Positions 1-8,100 of a stretch of 8,678 nucleotides of DNA are shown in pieces (position 1 is the stretch's first letter; the number at the start of each line of letters is the position of its first letter). Position numbers and translations under genes: made by a program. Source of the DNA: Bacteroidales bacterium. GTDB lineage: Bacteria; Bacteroidota; Bacteroidia; Bacteroidales; UBA7960. The DNA lies in NCBI GenBank assembly GCA_007122745.1, contig SKTA01000002.1, positions 1-8,678 on the forward strand. Reading direction: 5' to 3'. Under the pieces are notes generated by a model. It saw only the letters and a list, made by a program, of their open reading frames with translations, had not been told where the DNA came from and did not search any database.

Positions 1-33
1 AACGGGTTCTATTGGTGTAATGTATTTAAGGAC

Positions 34-58
34 TTTAATCAGAAAAGTACTGATTAAA
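34..58. repeat. 9-bp perfect inverted repeat with 7-base loop, possible weak terminator
   Basis: TTTAATCAG (34-42) and CTGATTAAA (50-58) are exact reverse complements around a 7-base loop. The stem has only two G/C pairs. On the plus strand it is followed by an A/T mixture with T-rich stretches, and on the minus strand by GTCC. It might end transcription from one or both sides, but it lacks the GC-rich stem and clean T run of a good intrinsic terminator. It could also be a binding site. Confidence 0.4.
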
Positions 59-206
59 TATATTTATATTTTAATTTAGACTAAATAAACATAAGTAAAA
101 TTATAAAATAATTGTTTTAAAAAAGGCGGGGGTGGATTAATTAAGAAATTTTAACAAATGCGGTTAGCGCGGATATGATCTTGTTTGTCCGTTGCAGTAG
201 CTAAAT

Positions 207-234
207 AAGATTAAGATTAAGATTAAGATTAAGA
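207..234. repeat. Hexamer tandem repeat, AAGATT x4 plus AAGA
   Basis: Four perfect AAGATT units are followed by a partial fifth unit, AAGA. The array is 28 bases long and lies 40 bases from the heptamer array in the same 3' flank. It has no internal inverted symmetry that would make a stable hairpin. It looks like a simple-sequence repeat prone to copy-number change. Confidence 0.9.
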
Positions 235-273
235 AGGTTCTGGTGGGAAACCCGAAGGTCTAAAGACAGATCT

Positions 274-322
274 TAACGCTAAACGCCAAACGCTAAACGC
301 CAAACGCTAAACGCTTAACGCG
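274..322. repeat. Heptamer tandem repeat, (A/T)AACGC(T/C/G) x7
   Basis: Seven contiguous 7-base units share the core AACGC. The first and last begin with T and the rest with A. The last base runs T, C, T, C, T, T, G, so part of the array also has period 14. On the coding strand of the operon it reads as repeats of GCGTTTA and GCGTTTG, starting 24 bases after the formate dehydrogenase stop codon. It is probably transcribed as part of the 3' untranslated region. The function is unknown; slippage-generated satellite DNA is the simplest explanation. Confidence 0.9.
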
Positions 323-345
323 AATCAACCATTTATTCAGTAAAT

Positions 346-3066
346 CTACTCCACCTTTACGGCCGAAATCTTGAACGGTGCGATCTTGGAATAAGGATCC
401 AGTTCATCGCGGGTCAGTTTATTAACAGGGGCTTCTGAATAATGAAAGGGCATAAACAATTCACCCTCCAAAACCTGATCGCTGACTTGCACAACCGTTT
501 CGATAAAGCCACGACGAGACGTGATCTTTACCTTTTGTCCTTCCGCAAATCCATTGGCCTTCGCATCAGCAGGATGCATCAGCACATAAGGCTCATTGGC
601 AAAGTCTGTCAGGGCCTTGTTTTTCCGTGACATGGTTGAACTATGATACTGGTAAAGGATTCTCCCGGTATTTAAAATGAATGGGTATTCTGCCGATGCT
701 CTTTCACTTTGTTCTGCATAGTCTACCGGGTGCAATTTACCCAAACCATTGGGCGTATTAAATTTTTCTGTAAAAAGTGTTGCCGTTCCCGGGTGGTTTT
801 TATCGGGACACGGCCATTGGATTCCTTTATTTTCAAGTCTTTCGTGCGAAATTCCTGCAAAAATAGGTGCTACCATGGCAATTTCATCCCATATATCACT
901 TTCATTTTGATAATTACCAAGGGGTTTGCCCATCCGTTTTGCAATCTCGGCAACAATCTCCCAGTCCTGCCGCGCCTGTCCGGGTGGGTCAACGGCCTTT
1001 CGAACGCGTAACACGCGCCTGTCGCTATTTACATAAGTCCCTTCACTTTCCGCAAAGGCAGTGGCAGGCAGAATTACATCTGCAAACGGTGTTGTTTCGG
1101 TAGGGAAGATATCCTGGACAACCAAAAAGTCCAGCTTTTTGATCGCCTCCTCCGTATGATTGAGGTTTGGGTCGGTAAGCATGGGATTCTCTCCCATGAT
1201 GTACATCCCTTTGATTTCGCCGTCGTATGCGGCCTGCAAGATCTCAACGGTCGACAATCCTTTTTCTCCGTCAAGCTCTGCGAAGGGAACACCCCAAACC
1301 TTTGCAACCTTTTTGCGGTTTTCATCATCCTCAACAGAAATATAACCGGGGTAGGTGAAAGGGGAGGCCCCGACATCCGATACGCCTTGCACGTTATTTT
1401 GTCCGCGTGGCGGATTCAGTCCGGCTCCTTTGCGACCGATCTGTCCGGTAATAAGCAACATGTTGATCAGGCAAAAGACATTATGGGTTCCTGTTACTTG
1501 CTGGCTGTATCCCATACCTGTAGCAATCAGCGGTCTTTTTGCCCTGGCATAGATCTTGGCTGCCTCTGTCATCTTGCCGGCGGGTACACCCGTAATCTCT
1601 TCCACATATTCTGGAGTGTATTTTTCTGTTAATTCCTTAAGGGCCTCATAGGCCTCCATGCCCCCTTCAACGCGACTCTGGATAAACTGCTCATCGATCA
1701 ACCCCTCTTTGATGATCTCGCGGATCATCCCGTTCAGCAAGGCAACGTCGGTGCCCAGCTTAGGCTGCAACCAGATGTAAGCATCCTTTACCAAGGGCGT
1801 CCATTTTGGATCGATAATGATCACCTTGGCACCATTTCTTTGTACCGCATATTTTACAAAAGTAGCTGTTACGGGATGTGTTTCGATCATGTTATTGCCC
1901 GTCACCAGCATGCAATCGCTGGTTTCATAGTCCTCTATCGAGTTGCTGCCTGCACCGTCTCCCAGAGCGCGCAGCATGGCCGTTACTGTGGAGGCGTGGC
2001 ATAACCGGGTGCAGTAGTCGACGTTGTTGTTGCCAAACACCAGGCGAACCAGCTTCATGAACAGATAGTTGTCCTCATTGGTGGTCTTCGCAGATGCATA
2101 GCCTGCCAGCGCCTTGCGCCCGTGTTTCTGCTTGATTTCGCTGAACTTGCTTGCCACGAGGTCAAGTGCTTCGTCCCAGCTTGCCTCAACGAACTTCCCG
2201 TCTTTTTTAATCAGAGGGGTGGTCAGCCGGTCGGGATGGTTTACGTAATCGTAACCAAAGCGTCCCTTCACGCAAAGCCTTCCGTCGTTCGGACTCACAC
2301 CTTCCACACCATTGCTGCGGACAATCTTTCCGTTCTGGATAAACAGTTCAAGTTGACATCCTACTCCGCAGTAGGGACAAGTTGTACGCACTTTGCGAAT
2401 GCCGTTTTCAAGATTGATTTCGCTGCGATGGGGCTTTTCTACAATGGCTCCGGTCGGACAAAGCTGAATGCATTCACCGCAACCGTCACATTCACTTTCA
2501 TCCCACTGGTTAAAACCTCCGATGATGTATGAGCGGATGCCTCTGCTGTTAAACGAAAGGACATTTTTACCCTGTACTTCGTCACACCCTTTAATGCACC
2601 GGAAACACTTGATGCATTTGGCGGCGTCATAGGTTAAAACCGGAGAGCTTTCATCTTTCTCATAGCCCAGTTCTTTCCAGATTGATGGGAATTTCCTGTT
2701 TTCTTTTTTATCCAAACCATATTTGAATACCAGTTCGCGGAATTCGTCGGAGTAGCTGCTGTCGTGTCTCTCGTTATGTTCCGACAAAAGGTAATCGAGC
2801 AAGTACTTCCTGGCTTCTTCCAGTTCCGGATCAAAGACCGTAACCTCCATCCTCTCCTTCACTTGAACAGCACAGGAAGCGATCAGACCACGCTGGTCTT
2901 TTATTTTGACGATACAAAGGCGGCAAGCTCCGGTCGGACTTAGTTTTTTGTGATAACAAAGATGGGGAATCGCAATGCCGTTGTCTTTGGCCACCTGAAG
3001 CAGGTTTGCTCCCTCTGCAGCCATTATTTTTTTATTATCTATGGTAAACTGGATTGTTTTTGACAT
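346..3066 (-). CDS. fdhF: Formate dehydrogenase catalytic (alpha) subunit, cysteine type, NAD-linked
   Basis: This 906-residue protein is the catalytic subunit of a soluble formate dehydrogenase, interconverting formate and CO2. Residues 1-80 are a plant-type [2Fe-2S] domain with C37, C48, C51 and C65. Residues 145-210 form a two-cluster ferredoxin domain (C151, C154, C157, C161, C193, C196, C199, C203). C230, C233, C237 and C265 bind the [4Fe-4S] cluster next to the pterin. The active-site pair is C356-H357 (context YCTRLCHAS), so cysteine replaces the selenocysteine of E. coli FdhF. R554 in PPRGQNNVQG matches the conserved catalytic arginine. Residues about 795-900 are the dinucleotide-binding domain. 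Between residues 95 and 120 the His/Cys cluster motif has lost its cysteines. There is no Tat signal, so the protein should be cytoplasmic. It is third in the operon, starts at ATG and ends at TAG. Whether it uses Mo or W cannot be seen. The family call is strong; the preferred reaction direction is unknown. Confidence 0.95.
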   Translation of the reverse strand: MSKTIQFTIDNKKIMAAEGANLLQVAKDNGIAIPHLCYHKKLSPTGACRLCIVKIKDQRGLIASCAVQVKERMEVTVFDPELEEARKYLLDYLLSEHNERHDSSYSDEFRELVFKYGLDKKENRKFPSIWKELGYEKDESSPVLTYDAAKCIKCFRCIKGCDEVQGKNVLSFNSRGIRSYIIGGFNQWDESECDGCGECIQLCPTGAIVEKPHRSEINLENGIRKVRTTCPYCGVGCQLELFIQNGKIVRSNGVEGVSPNDGRLCVKGRFGYDYVNHPDRLTTPLIKKDGKFVEASWDEALDLVASKFSEIKQKHGRKALAGYASAKTTNEDNYLFMKLVRLVFGNNNVDYCTRLCHASTVTAMLRALGDGAGSNSIEDYETSDCMLVTGNNMIETHPVTATFVKYAVQRNGAKVIIIDPKWTPLVKDAYIWLQPKLGTDVALLNGMIREIIKEGLIDEQFIQSRVEGGMEAYEALKELTEKYTPEYVEEITGVPAGKMTEAAKIYARAKRPLIATGMGYSQQVTGTHNVFCLINMLLITGQIGRKGAGLNPPRGQNNVQGVSDVGASPFTYPGYISVEDDENRKKVAKVWGVPFAELDGEKGLSTVEILQAAYDGEIKGMYIMGENPMLTDPNLNHTEEAIKKLDFLVVQDIFPTETTPFADVILPATAFAESEGTYVNSDRRVLRVRKAVDPPGQARQDWEIVAEIAKRMGKPLGNYQNESDIWDEIAMVAPIFAGISHERLENKGIQWPCPDKNHPGTATLFTEKFNTPNGLGKLHPVDYAEQSERASAEYPFILNTGRILYQYHSSTMSRKNKALTDFANEPYVLMHPADAKANGFAEGQKVKITSRRGFIETVVQVSDQVLEGELFMPFHYSEAPVNKLTRDELDPYSKIAPFKISAVKVE

Positions 3067-3135
3067 CTTGGTTTGAATGATTGTTCCGGTAATTGATTAT
3101 AATATAATGTATGATGATTTTTTCTCTTGATTGCC

Positions 3136-4377
3136 TTAAAGTTCTTCGGCGAAATACCTTGTGGCCGATTTCAGGGGCAGGATGGGACTTTGTCCAAGCG
3201 GGCAAAGCGATGTTTTTGCCATCAGCTCAGCCTCTTTTTCCATCTCTTGCAGTATAAGCATCTTTTCAGAATGTCCGTTAAGTAACTCAACCCCTTTTCG
3301 AACCAGCAAGCTTGTCCCGACCCGGCAAGGTACACATTTGCCGCAGCTTTCATGCCTGAAGAAGCGCAAGCAGTTCTGCAGGATGTCGTAAATGGAATCT
3401 CCTTCTGCCAGTACGATTACGGCACCGGATCCCAGAGTTGCATCCTTTTCCCGCAGGTTGTCGTAGGTCATCCTCTCATCCAGCATTGATGAATCCACAA
3501 ATGTTCCGGCAGCTCCACCAAGCAGGGCCGCCTTAAATGGCTTGCCATCCTTCATGCCACCTGCCATGTCTTCAATCAGTTGGCGCAACGTAACACCCAA
3601 CTCCAATTCATAATTGCCGGGCTTGTTAATCTGACCGCTGATGGAGAAGATCTTTGTTCCGGGTGAGCGCTCCGTTCCATATTGGCGATACCAGTCCTTG
3701 CCTTTTGAAATAATGACAGGGACATTGGCAAGTGTCTCAACATTATTGACCAGGGTTGGCATGCCGAAAAGGCCCTTCTCTGCCGGGAAGGGGGGCTTAA
3801 TTCGCGGATTGCCACGCTTCCCTTCCAATGATTCCAGCATGGTCAGCTCTTCTCCGCACAGGTAGGATCCGGCTCCCAGTTTGATCTCCACATCAAAGTC
3901 AAATTCGGACCCGAGTATGTTTTTTCCTAGAAAACCCTTCTCATAAGCGTCCTGAATTGCTTTCTCCGTTTTCTGAATGGAGTTGTAATACTCCCCCCGG
4001 ATGTAAATATATCCTTTGGTAGCCTGTATGGCATGTGCGGCAATGATGGTTCCCTCAAGGTAAGAATGGGGATCCTCCTCCATGATGATGCGGTCCTTGA
4101 AAGTTCCCGGTTCTCCCTCATCTGCATTCACCACTACGTAGCGCTGCGGACAATCAAGACAACCCTGACTGGTGAATTGTTGCTTCATACCGGTAGAGAA
4201 GCCGGCACCACCGCGACCCCTGAGGCCTGCTTCCATCAGTTCATCAATAACGGAGCCTGGCGGCATGGATAAAGCCTTGCGCAAAGCTTCATACCCTCCT
4301 GCGGCAATGTAGTCATCAATCGATTCGGGGTTGATTGTCCCCGCATTCTTTAAAATAACTCTGGTTTCTTTTATCAT
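3136..4377 (-). CDS. nuoF: NuoF-like FMN/NADH-binding subunit of the formate dehydrogenase
   Basis: This 413-residue protein is the flavin subunit that would exchange electrons with NAD+/NADH. The glycine-rich FMN/NADH loop GRGGAGF lies at residues 54-60, and the NADEGEPGTFKDR motif at 84-96. LGAGSYLCGEE (167-177) is also typical of the family. An SLBB-like segment covers roughly 245-330. The C-terminal [4Fe-4S] site is formed by C345, C348, C351 (ESCGKCVPCRVG) and C392. The length matches stand-alone NuoF of complex I. The protein lacks the N-terminal thioredoxin-like domain of FdsB and HydB and the C-terminal ferredoxin extension of bifurcating HydB. Its ATG overlaps the stop of the nuoE-like gene by 4 bases (ATGA), which suggests translational coupling. 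The catalytic subunit follows after 69 bases. A complex I or hydrogenase subunit is the formal alternative, but the neighbouring formate dehydrogenase decides the role. Confidence 0.94.
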   Translation of the reverse strand: MIKETRVILKNAGTINPESIDDYIAAGGYEALRKALSMPPGSVIDELMEAGLRGRGGAGFSTGMKQQFTSQGCLDCPQRYVVVNADEGEPGTFKDRIIMEEDPHSYLEGTIIAAHAIQATKGYIYIRGEYYNSIQKTEKAIQDAYEKGFLGKNILGSEFDFDVEIKLGAGSYLCGEELTMLESLEGKRGNPRIKPPFPAEKGLFGMPTLVNNVETLANVPVIISKGKDWYRQYGTERSPGTKIFSISGQINKPGNYELELGVTLRQLIEDMAGGMKDGKPFKAALLGGAAGTFVDSSMLDERMTYDNLREKDATLGSGAVIVLAEGDSIYDILQNCLRFFRHESCGKCVPCRVGTSLLVRKGVELLNGHSEKMLILQEMEKEAELMAKTSLCPLGQSPILPLKSATRYFAEEL

Positions 4378-4829
4378 TTTGCCCTGTAACTGTTAAGTAT
4401 TTTTGAAATTTTTTGCTTGCTGAGATTGTTGTAAACCTTCTGGTTAATCATCATCGATGGCGCTTCCTGGCATTGTCCCAAACATTCTGACACTTCAAGC
4501 GTAAATCGTCCGCAAGGGGTTGTTTCGCCAGCACTCAGGCCAAGCTCTGACTCCAGATGCGCTAAAACTTCATTGACTTTCAATATTTCACATACCGGTG
4601 AAACACAAACCCGGATAATGTATCTTCCCCTTGGTTTCAGACTGAACATGGTGTAATAACCGGCTACGCCGTAAACGGCACTTTTGGTGATGTTCAAAAA
4701 GCGGGCTGTTTCCTCCAGCGCATCTTCGGTCAGATAATTTTGCGGATGGTTGTCCTGCAGCGCATGCAGGATCTCCAGTAAATTATGCTGTTTCGGTGCG
4801 AATTTTTTTATGATTTCCTGGTTCTTCAT
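4374..4829 (-). CDS. nuoE: NuoE-like thioredoxin-fold [2Fe-2S] subunit of the formate dehydrogenase
   Basis: This 151-residue protein belongs to the 24-kDa NuoE/HydC/FdsG family. It has an N-terminal helical segment (about 1-65) followed by a thioredoxin-like [2Fe-2S] domain. The four cluster ligands are visible as C75-x4-C80 (CVSPVC) and C116-x3-C120 (CLGQC). The context GRYIIRVCVSPVC and the downstream EAPSMMINQ are characteristic of the family, and the length is normal. In related complexes this subunit docks on NuoF and carries a cluster close to FMN; a similar role is inferred here. It is the first gene of the three-gene operon, preceded by a 361-base gap that should contain the promoter. 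The start is ATG, with no Shine-Dalgarno-like sequence before it, as is common in Bacteroidota. C106 is an extra cysteine not expected to be a ligand. Confidence 0.93.
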   Translation of the reverse strand: MKNQEIIKKFAPKQHNLLEILHALQDNHPQNYLTEDALEETARFLNITKSAVYGVAGYYTMFSLKPRGRYIIRVCVSPVCEILKVNEVLAHLESELGLSAGETTPCGRFTLEVSECLGQCQEAPSMMINQKVYNNLSKQKISKILNSYRAK

Positions 4830-4888
4830 CTTTTTATAAATATGACGAATATAGAATTTCCGTAAGTTATCACTTGCTTTGTTTTAAG

Positions 4889-4904
4889 CGACCCTTTCAG
4901 GGCG
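4889..4904. repeat. Short palindromic element, CCCT-TTC-AGGG core
   Basis: CCCT (4892-4895) and AGGG (4899-4902) pair around three bases. The minus strand reads CGCCCTGAAAGGGTCG. This resembles a GCCCTGAAAGGGC-type palindrome that I recall as recurring between genes in Bacteroidota; that is memory rather than a search result. A single substitution on the left side breaks the longer symmetry, so this copy looks degenerate. Confidence 0.35.
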
Positions 4905-4943
4905 ATATGTCTTGCTGGTTTATGATTTAACTGGTGACTCTGC

Positions 4944-4963
4944 TCCAAAAAACCAATTTTGGA
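4944..4963. repeat. 7-bp perfect inverted repeat, TCCAAAA-N6-TTTTGGA
   Basis: The arms at 4944-4950 and 4957-4963 are exact reverse complements with a 6-base spacer. The centre lies about 125 bases upstream of the nuoE-like start codon. No T run follows on either strand, so it is not a terminator. It could be an operator for the operon or part of a decayed repeat. I recognise no specific regulator site. Confidence 0.4.
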
Positions 4964-5011
4964 TCATTTGTAGCGTTTTGCCTGAGCATAAGTCTTTGAT
5001 TGTAAACACTA

Positions 5012-5023
5012 TTAACATGTTAA
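5012..5023. repeat. 12-base perfect palindrome, TTAACATGTTAA
   Basis: This is an uninterrupted 12-base palindrome in the gap before the formate dehydrogenase operon, about 185 bases upstream of the nuoE-like start. Perfect palindromes of this size are typical of dimeric repressor or activator sites. In AT-rich DNA one can also arise by chance, and no regulator gene is nearby. Confidence 0.35.
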
Positions 5024-5032
5024 AAATTTAAA

Positions 5033-5056
5033 ATCTGCAAATCTGTGAATCTGTGG
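5033..5056. repeat. Period-8 tandem repeat, three ATCTG-based units
   Basis: Three consecutive 8-base units read ATCTGCAA, ATCTGTGA and ATCTGTGG. They share ATCTG and diverge in the last three bases. The run lies 135 bases from the helicase stop. It resembles an AATCTGTG-type sequence that I associate from memory with dispersed intergenic DNA in this phylum. No function is evident. Confidence 0.6.
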
Positions 5057-5190
5057 CATTTTGTGCTTTTCGTTGTTGGTTCGCTGGATTGTGATCAAAT
5101 TGCATAGATTTTACGAACGCAAAATACAAATAAATGTTTAAAAACGGGAGGTAAAGTGCCGTAAAACGATTGATATCCAGTAGTTTTTAT

Positions 5191-8100
5191 TTAGACTGTT
5201 TCTGATTTTCCCTGATCGAGGTAAAGGATGATTTTCCTGATTTTTGGATATCCTATTGATTTTAAGAGATATGCATATGTGTTCATTTGTTGACGGTGGT
5301 GGTCGTACACCATGCCCGTCTTATAATCGATCACCACACATTCATTGTCAAGGAAAACCACCCTGTCGGGACGAAAGAAACTGCCATTCTGATCAAACAA
5401 TCCGGGTTCGGTTTTGATAGTAACACCGGGTTTAAAGCATGCCTCTACTTCGGGGTGACGAATCATTGCATTGATTTTTCCGGTCCATTCCGTTTTGATC
5501 TCCCCGGTGATCTCCCCCTTGTCAAGCATGTTCTGCAGCACCGGATCAACATCTTCGGTGCTCCTGATCTCCTCCATGGCCCGGTGCAGCAGGTTGCCAC
5601 GCTCCAGGGCATCATGCCTGTTAAAAAGGATGCCTCGTTCGATGTTATGGGAGCGCATCCGCATTTTTTTTGTCCAGGGATTGCTGATCAGTTTTTTAAA
5701 TGAGGAGGCTGCTTCTGGGCTTTCATCGGTTTTATCACGAGCTTCTTCAAAAAGGCCGAACGAATAGGTGAAACGGTTTTCCTGCCACATGCCTTTTTCT
5801 TCAAGGTGTTCCTGTAACAATGTTCCAATCGAGTTCTTTGGTTTTCGTTTTTCCTTCTGGAAAAAGACAAATAGTTTTTGCGATGGTCGGGTAAAGGCTA
5901 CATAAGTTGTGTTGATCAAATCCAGAAAGCTTTTCTCCAGCTCTTCATCGATTGTTGGCTGGAAAGGTGTTCCCTCCAGGCTTCCCTTTGTCATCTTGAG
6001 CCATGTAGCCGGCAGGGCAGGTATCTCTGCCTCTTCTCCCTGAATCCAGAATCCCGCCTTTGTTGGCTGTTTAACAGCCTGATCTGCAAAAGGATGTATT
6101 ACAATCGGGAATTGGAGCCCTTTGGATTTGTGAATGGTCATCACCTGCGCGGCGTTGACCCCCTCCGGAACAACTACCGAGTAACTTTTACCCTTCTCTT
6201 CCCACCAGCTGAGAAAATCGGCATAAGACAGCATTTGGCCCGATTCATAATCAAAAATAGCATCCATAAAGAAGGAAACAAAGGGATTCAGGGATTCCTG
6301 CCCGGAAAAAAACCTCCTAAGGATGGTTTCACAGGTATCATATATGTTCTGATGAAGGAACCGGTCGAATGCAAAATCAATCCCGTTCTTCCGGAGCAAG
6401 TTCTCAATGGAGGCCAGTAAAGGATTTTCCGGCTTTTTGTGGCGGTTTTGCGATATGCCTGTTGTAGTAAGACATCCGTGAAGGTTATCGGGGTTGTTAA
6501 TAAAATTGTTACTCAACAGGTATTCCAGCATTTCAACGGCTGCTATCTTATCGAATGGATTATCCAACAGGCGTATGATGCTCAGGAAGAAATTCACCTC
6601 TTTTGCCTGGCTAAGCAACAGCGACTCAGCGGAAATAACGGGGATATCGTGGCTGAGCAACCCCCTGGCGAGCATGCTGCCCTCCTTATGCTTGCGGCAC
6701 AACACGGTAATGTCGCTGTATGGATGTCCGGCTTCGTGACAGCGGTTGATTGCATCCAGCACCTGCTCCAGCATTTGTTCGTCGGCAGGAATCCATTCCT
6801 CCTCTTCCCGGAAAGTCACCTCCACATAACCCGACAGGTCCTTCTTGACAGGATTCTGCTCCAGATCATCATAAATGGGCTGAATATAATTCGCCAGATG
6901 CTTTTGTGTAAATCCAAAAAAGTCGTTGTTGAATGTTACGATCGCCTTGGCCGATCGCCAGTTGTCTTCCAGTACGTTTATTTTGCAGCTGTGGTTTAAG
7001 CTTGCCTCCCATTCAGGTTTGGATACCGATTGGATTTCCTTACCCAGCTTTGGCAGGTTGGCAAACTGTTCCACATCTCCGTTCCGGAACCGGTATATGG
7101 CTTGCTTCCCATCCCCGACAATCAGGCTCTTGTCGCCGGTTGCAAGTCCGTTTACAAGCAATGGCAGCAGGTTTTCCCATTGCAATGCGGATGTGTCCTG
7201 AAATTCATCGATCATGTAATGCCTGTAACGTTCACCAAGCCGTTCGTAGATAAACGGAACAGGTTCTTCTCTAACGATGCCGGCAATCCGCTTGTTGAAG
7301 TCGGAGATATGCAACAGCACATTGTCTGTCTTGATCTCTTCGAGCAATAATTCCACCTGGTTCAGCACGGCAACCGGATAAATATTGCTTAACACCGCCT
7401 TATGGGTTAAATATTTTCCAAAATCTGAGGTGGACAGGCTTTGTATGGCATTGTAGTGGCGTTCAAGCTCACCCTGGATCGAATCCATTTTGGTTTTTGC
7501 CTCTGAACAGATTTTCTTAGAGTTCCATTGGTTTTGCTCAATGGCTTTAAGAACACTTTTGTTGGGATGGATCTTCTCCCTGACATTTCCCGCTGCCAGC
7601 TGCTTAAAATATCCAAAAATACCTTTTGTGGTGTAGTAAAAGTCGGATGCAACCAGCCCGTTTCGCGTAATCAGTGCCATGGCTTCCGTTGCTTCGTTTT
7701 CGATCTTTTGTTCAAAGGTTGCAATTGATTGTTTGAGCGTTTTTGCAATTTCTTCAAAATCCTCCGTATTTAGCCCTTTAATTTTCCTGATGTAGGGTGC
7801 GCTTTCTTCATCGGTAAGGGTTTTAGCCATTTCAACAATCAGGTTCTCCAGCCGGATGTCTTTCTCTTCATCGGTTTGGTTCAGGATATAGGTTACAAGC
7901 AGTTGCGTTAGCTTTCGATCTGCGCCAACACTGGAAATCAGCTTATCCACTGCCAGCCTCAGCAGGCTTTCTGTATCAAGCTCCACTTCAAATCTCATAG
8001 GAAGGTCCAGGTCAAAGGCAAATGTGCGTACCACCCTGTGCATGAAGCTGTCGATCGTACTCACCGAAAAATCGGCATACTGATGCAGGATCTTTTTTCT

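Larger units (their letters stand above)
1..345. other. Left-flank intergenic region downstream of the formate dehydrogenase operon
   Basis: No credible gene is seen. The region is AT-rich, apart from a G-rich stretch GGCGGGGGTGG at 125-135. It contains an inverted repeat (34-58), an AAGATT hexamer array (207-234) and a heptamer array (274-322). Two plus-strand frames are open from the left edge: one gives 18 residues ending at a TAA at 55-57, the other 25 residues ending at a TAG at 77-79. Either could be the tail of a convergent gene lying outside the window, but this is not decidable here. No strong intrinsic terminator follows the formate dehydrogenase stop. On the minus strand a C-rich run followed by six T (about 135 down to 119) has no matching G-rich arm upstream to form a hairpin. 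Confidence 0.6.
4830..5190. other. 361-base intergenic region between the helicase and the formate dehydrogenase operon
   Basis: This gap should carry the helicase's transcript end and the operon's promoter. No exact TAnnTTTG element is found on the minus strand. The nearest are TATATTCG (4853 down to 4846) and TTTATTTG (near 5130), each with one mismatch and neither with a matching -33 box. Past the helicase stop, ACGG and CCGT can pair ahead of five T (5162 down to 5140), a very weak terminator candidate. A 32-codon minus-strand ORF (5018 to 4920, peptide start MLIVFTIKDLCSGKT) has no support as a gene. The rest is occupied by three inverted repeats and a period-8 repeat, listed separately. 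Confidence 0.55.

Noticed and set aside
207..322. Repeat arrays as a possible CRISPR
   Set aside because: The units are 6-7 bases and directly adjacent, with no spacers and no cas genes, so they are simple tandem repeats.
1156..1632. Plus-strand open frames of 136-158 codons here and at 2122-2532
   Set aside because: They are antisense to the formate dehydrogenase gene, whose conserved cofactor motifs occupy these positions. No family features are seen.
1990..2020. Selenocysteine codon at the formate dehydrogenase active site
   Set aside because: The residue before the catalytic histidine is cysteine and the frame has no internal TGA, so no selenocysteine insertion is needed.
3136..4829. 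The nuoE/nuoF-like pair as part of respiratory complex I or an electron-bifurcating hydrogenase
   Set aside because: No other nuo genes or hydrogenase H-cluster motifs are present, and the next gene is clearly a formate dehydrogenase catalytic subunit.
4920..5018. A 32-codon minus-strand ORF before the formate dehydrogenase operon
   Set aside because: It overlaps two palindromes in likely repeat-derived DNA, has no start-site support and shows no known family. Kept only as a note in the intergenic entry.
5278..5291. A 14-base match (ATGTGTTCATTTGT) to the right edge near 8650-8663
   Set aside because: One copy is coding sequence of the nuclease domain and the flanks do not match. A single short AT-rich match is probably chance.
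6439..6999. A 186-codon plus-strand open frame, with similar ones at 5878-6420 and 5287-5703
   Set aside because: All lie antisense inside the helicase-nuclease gene, whose motifs are continuous across them, and their translations show no recognisable domain.
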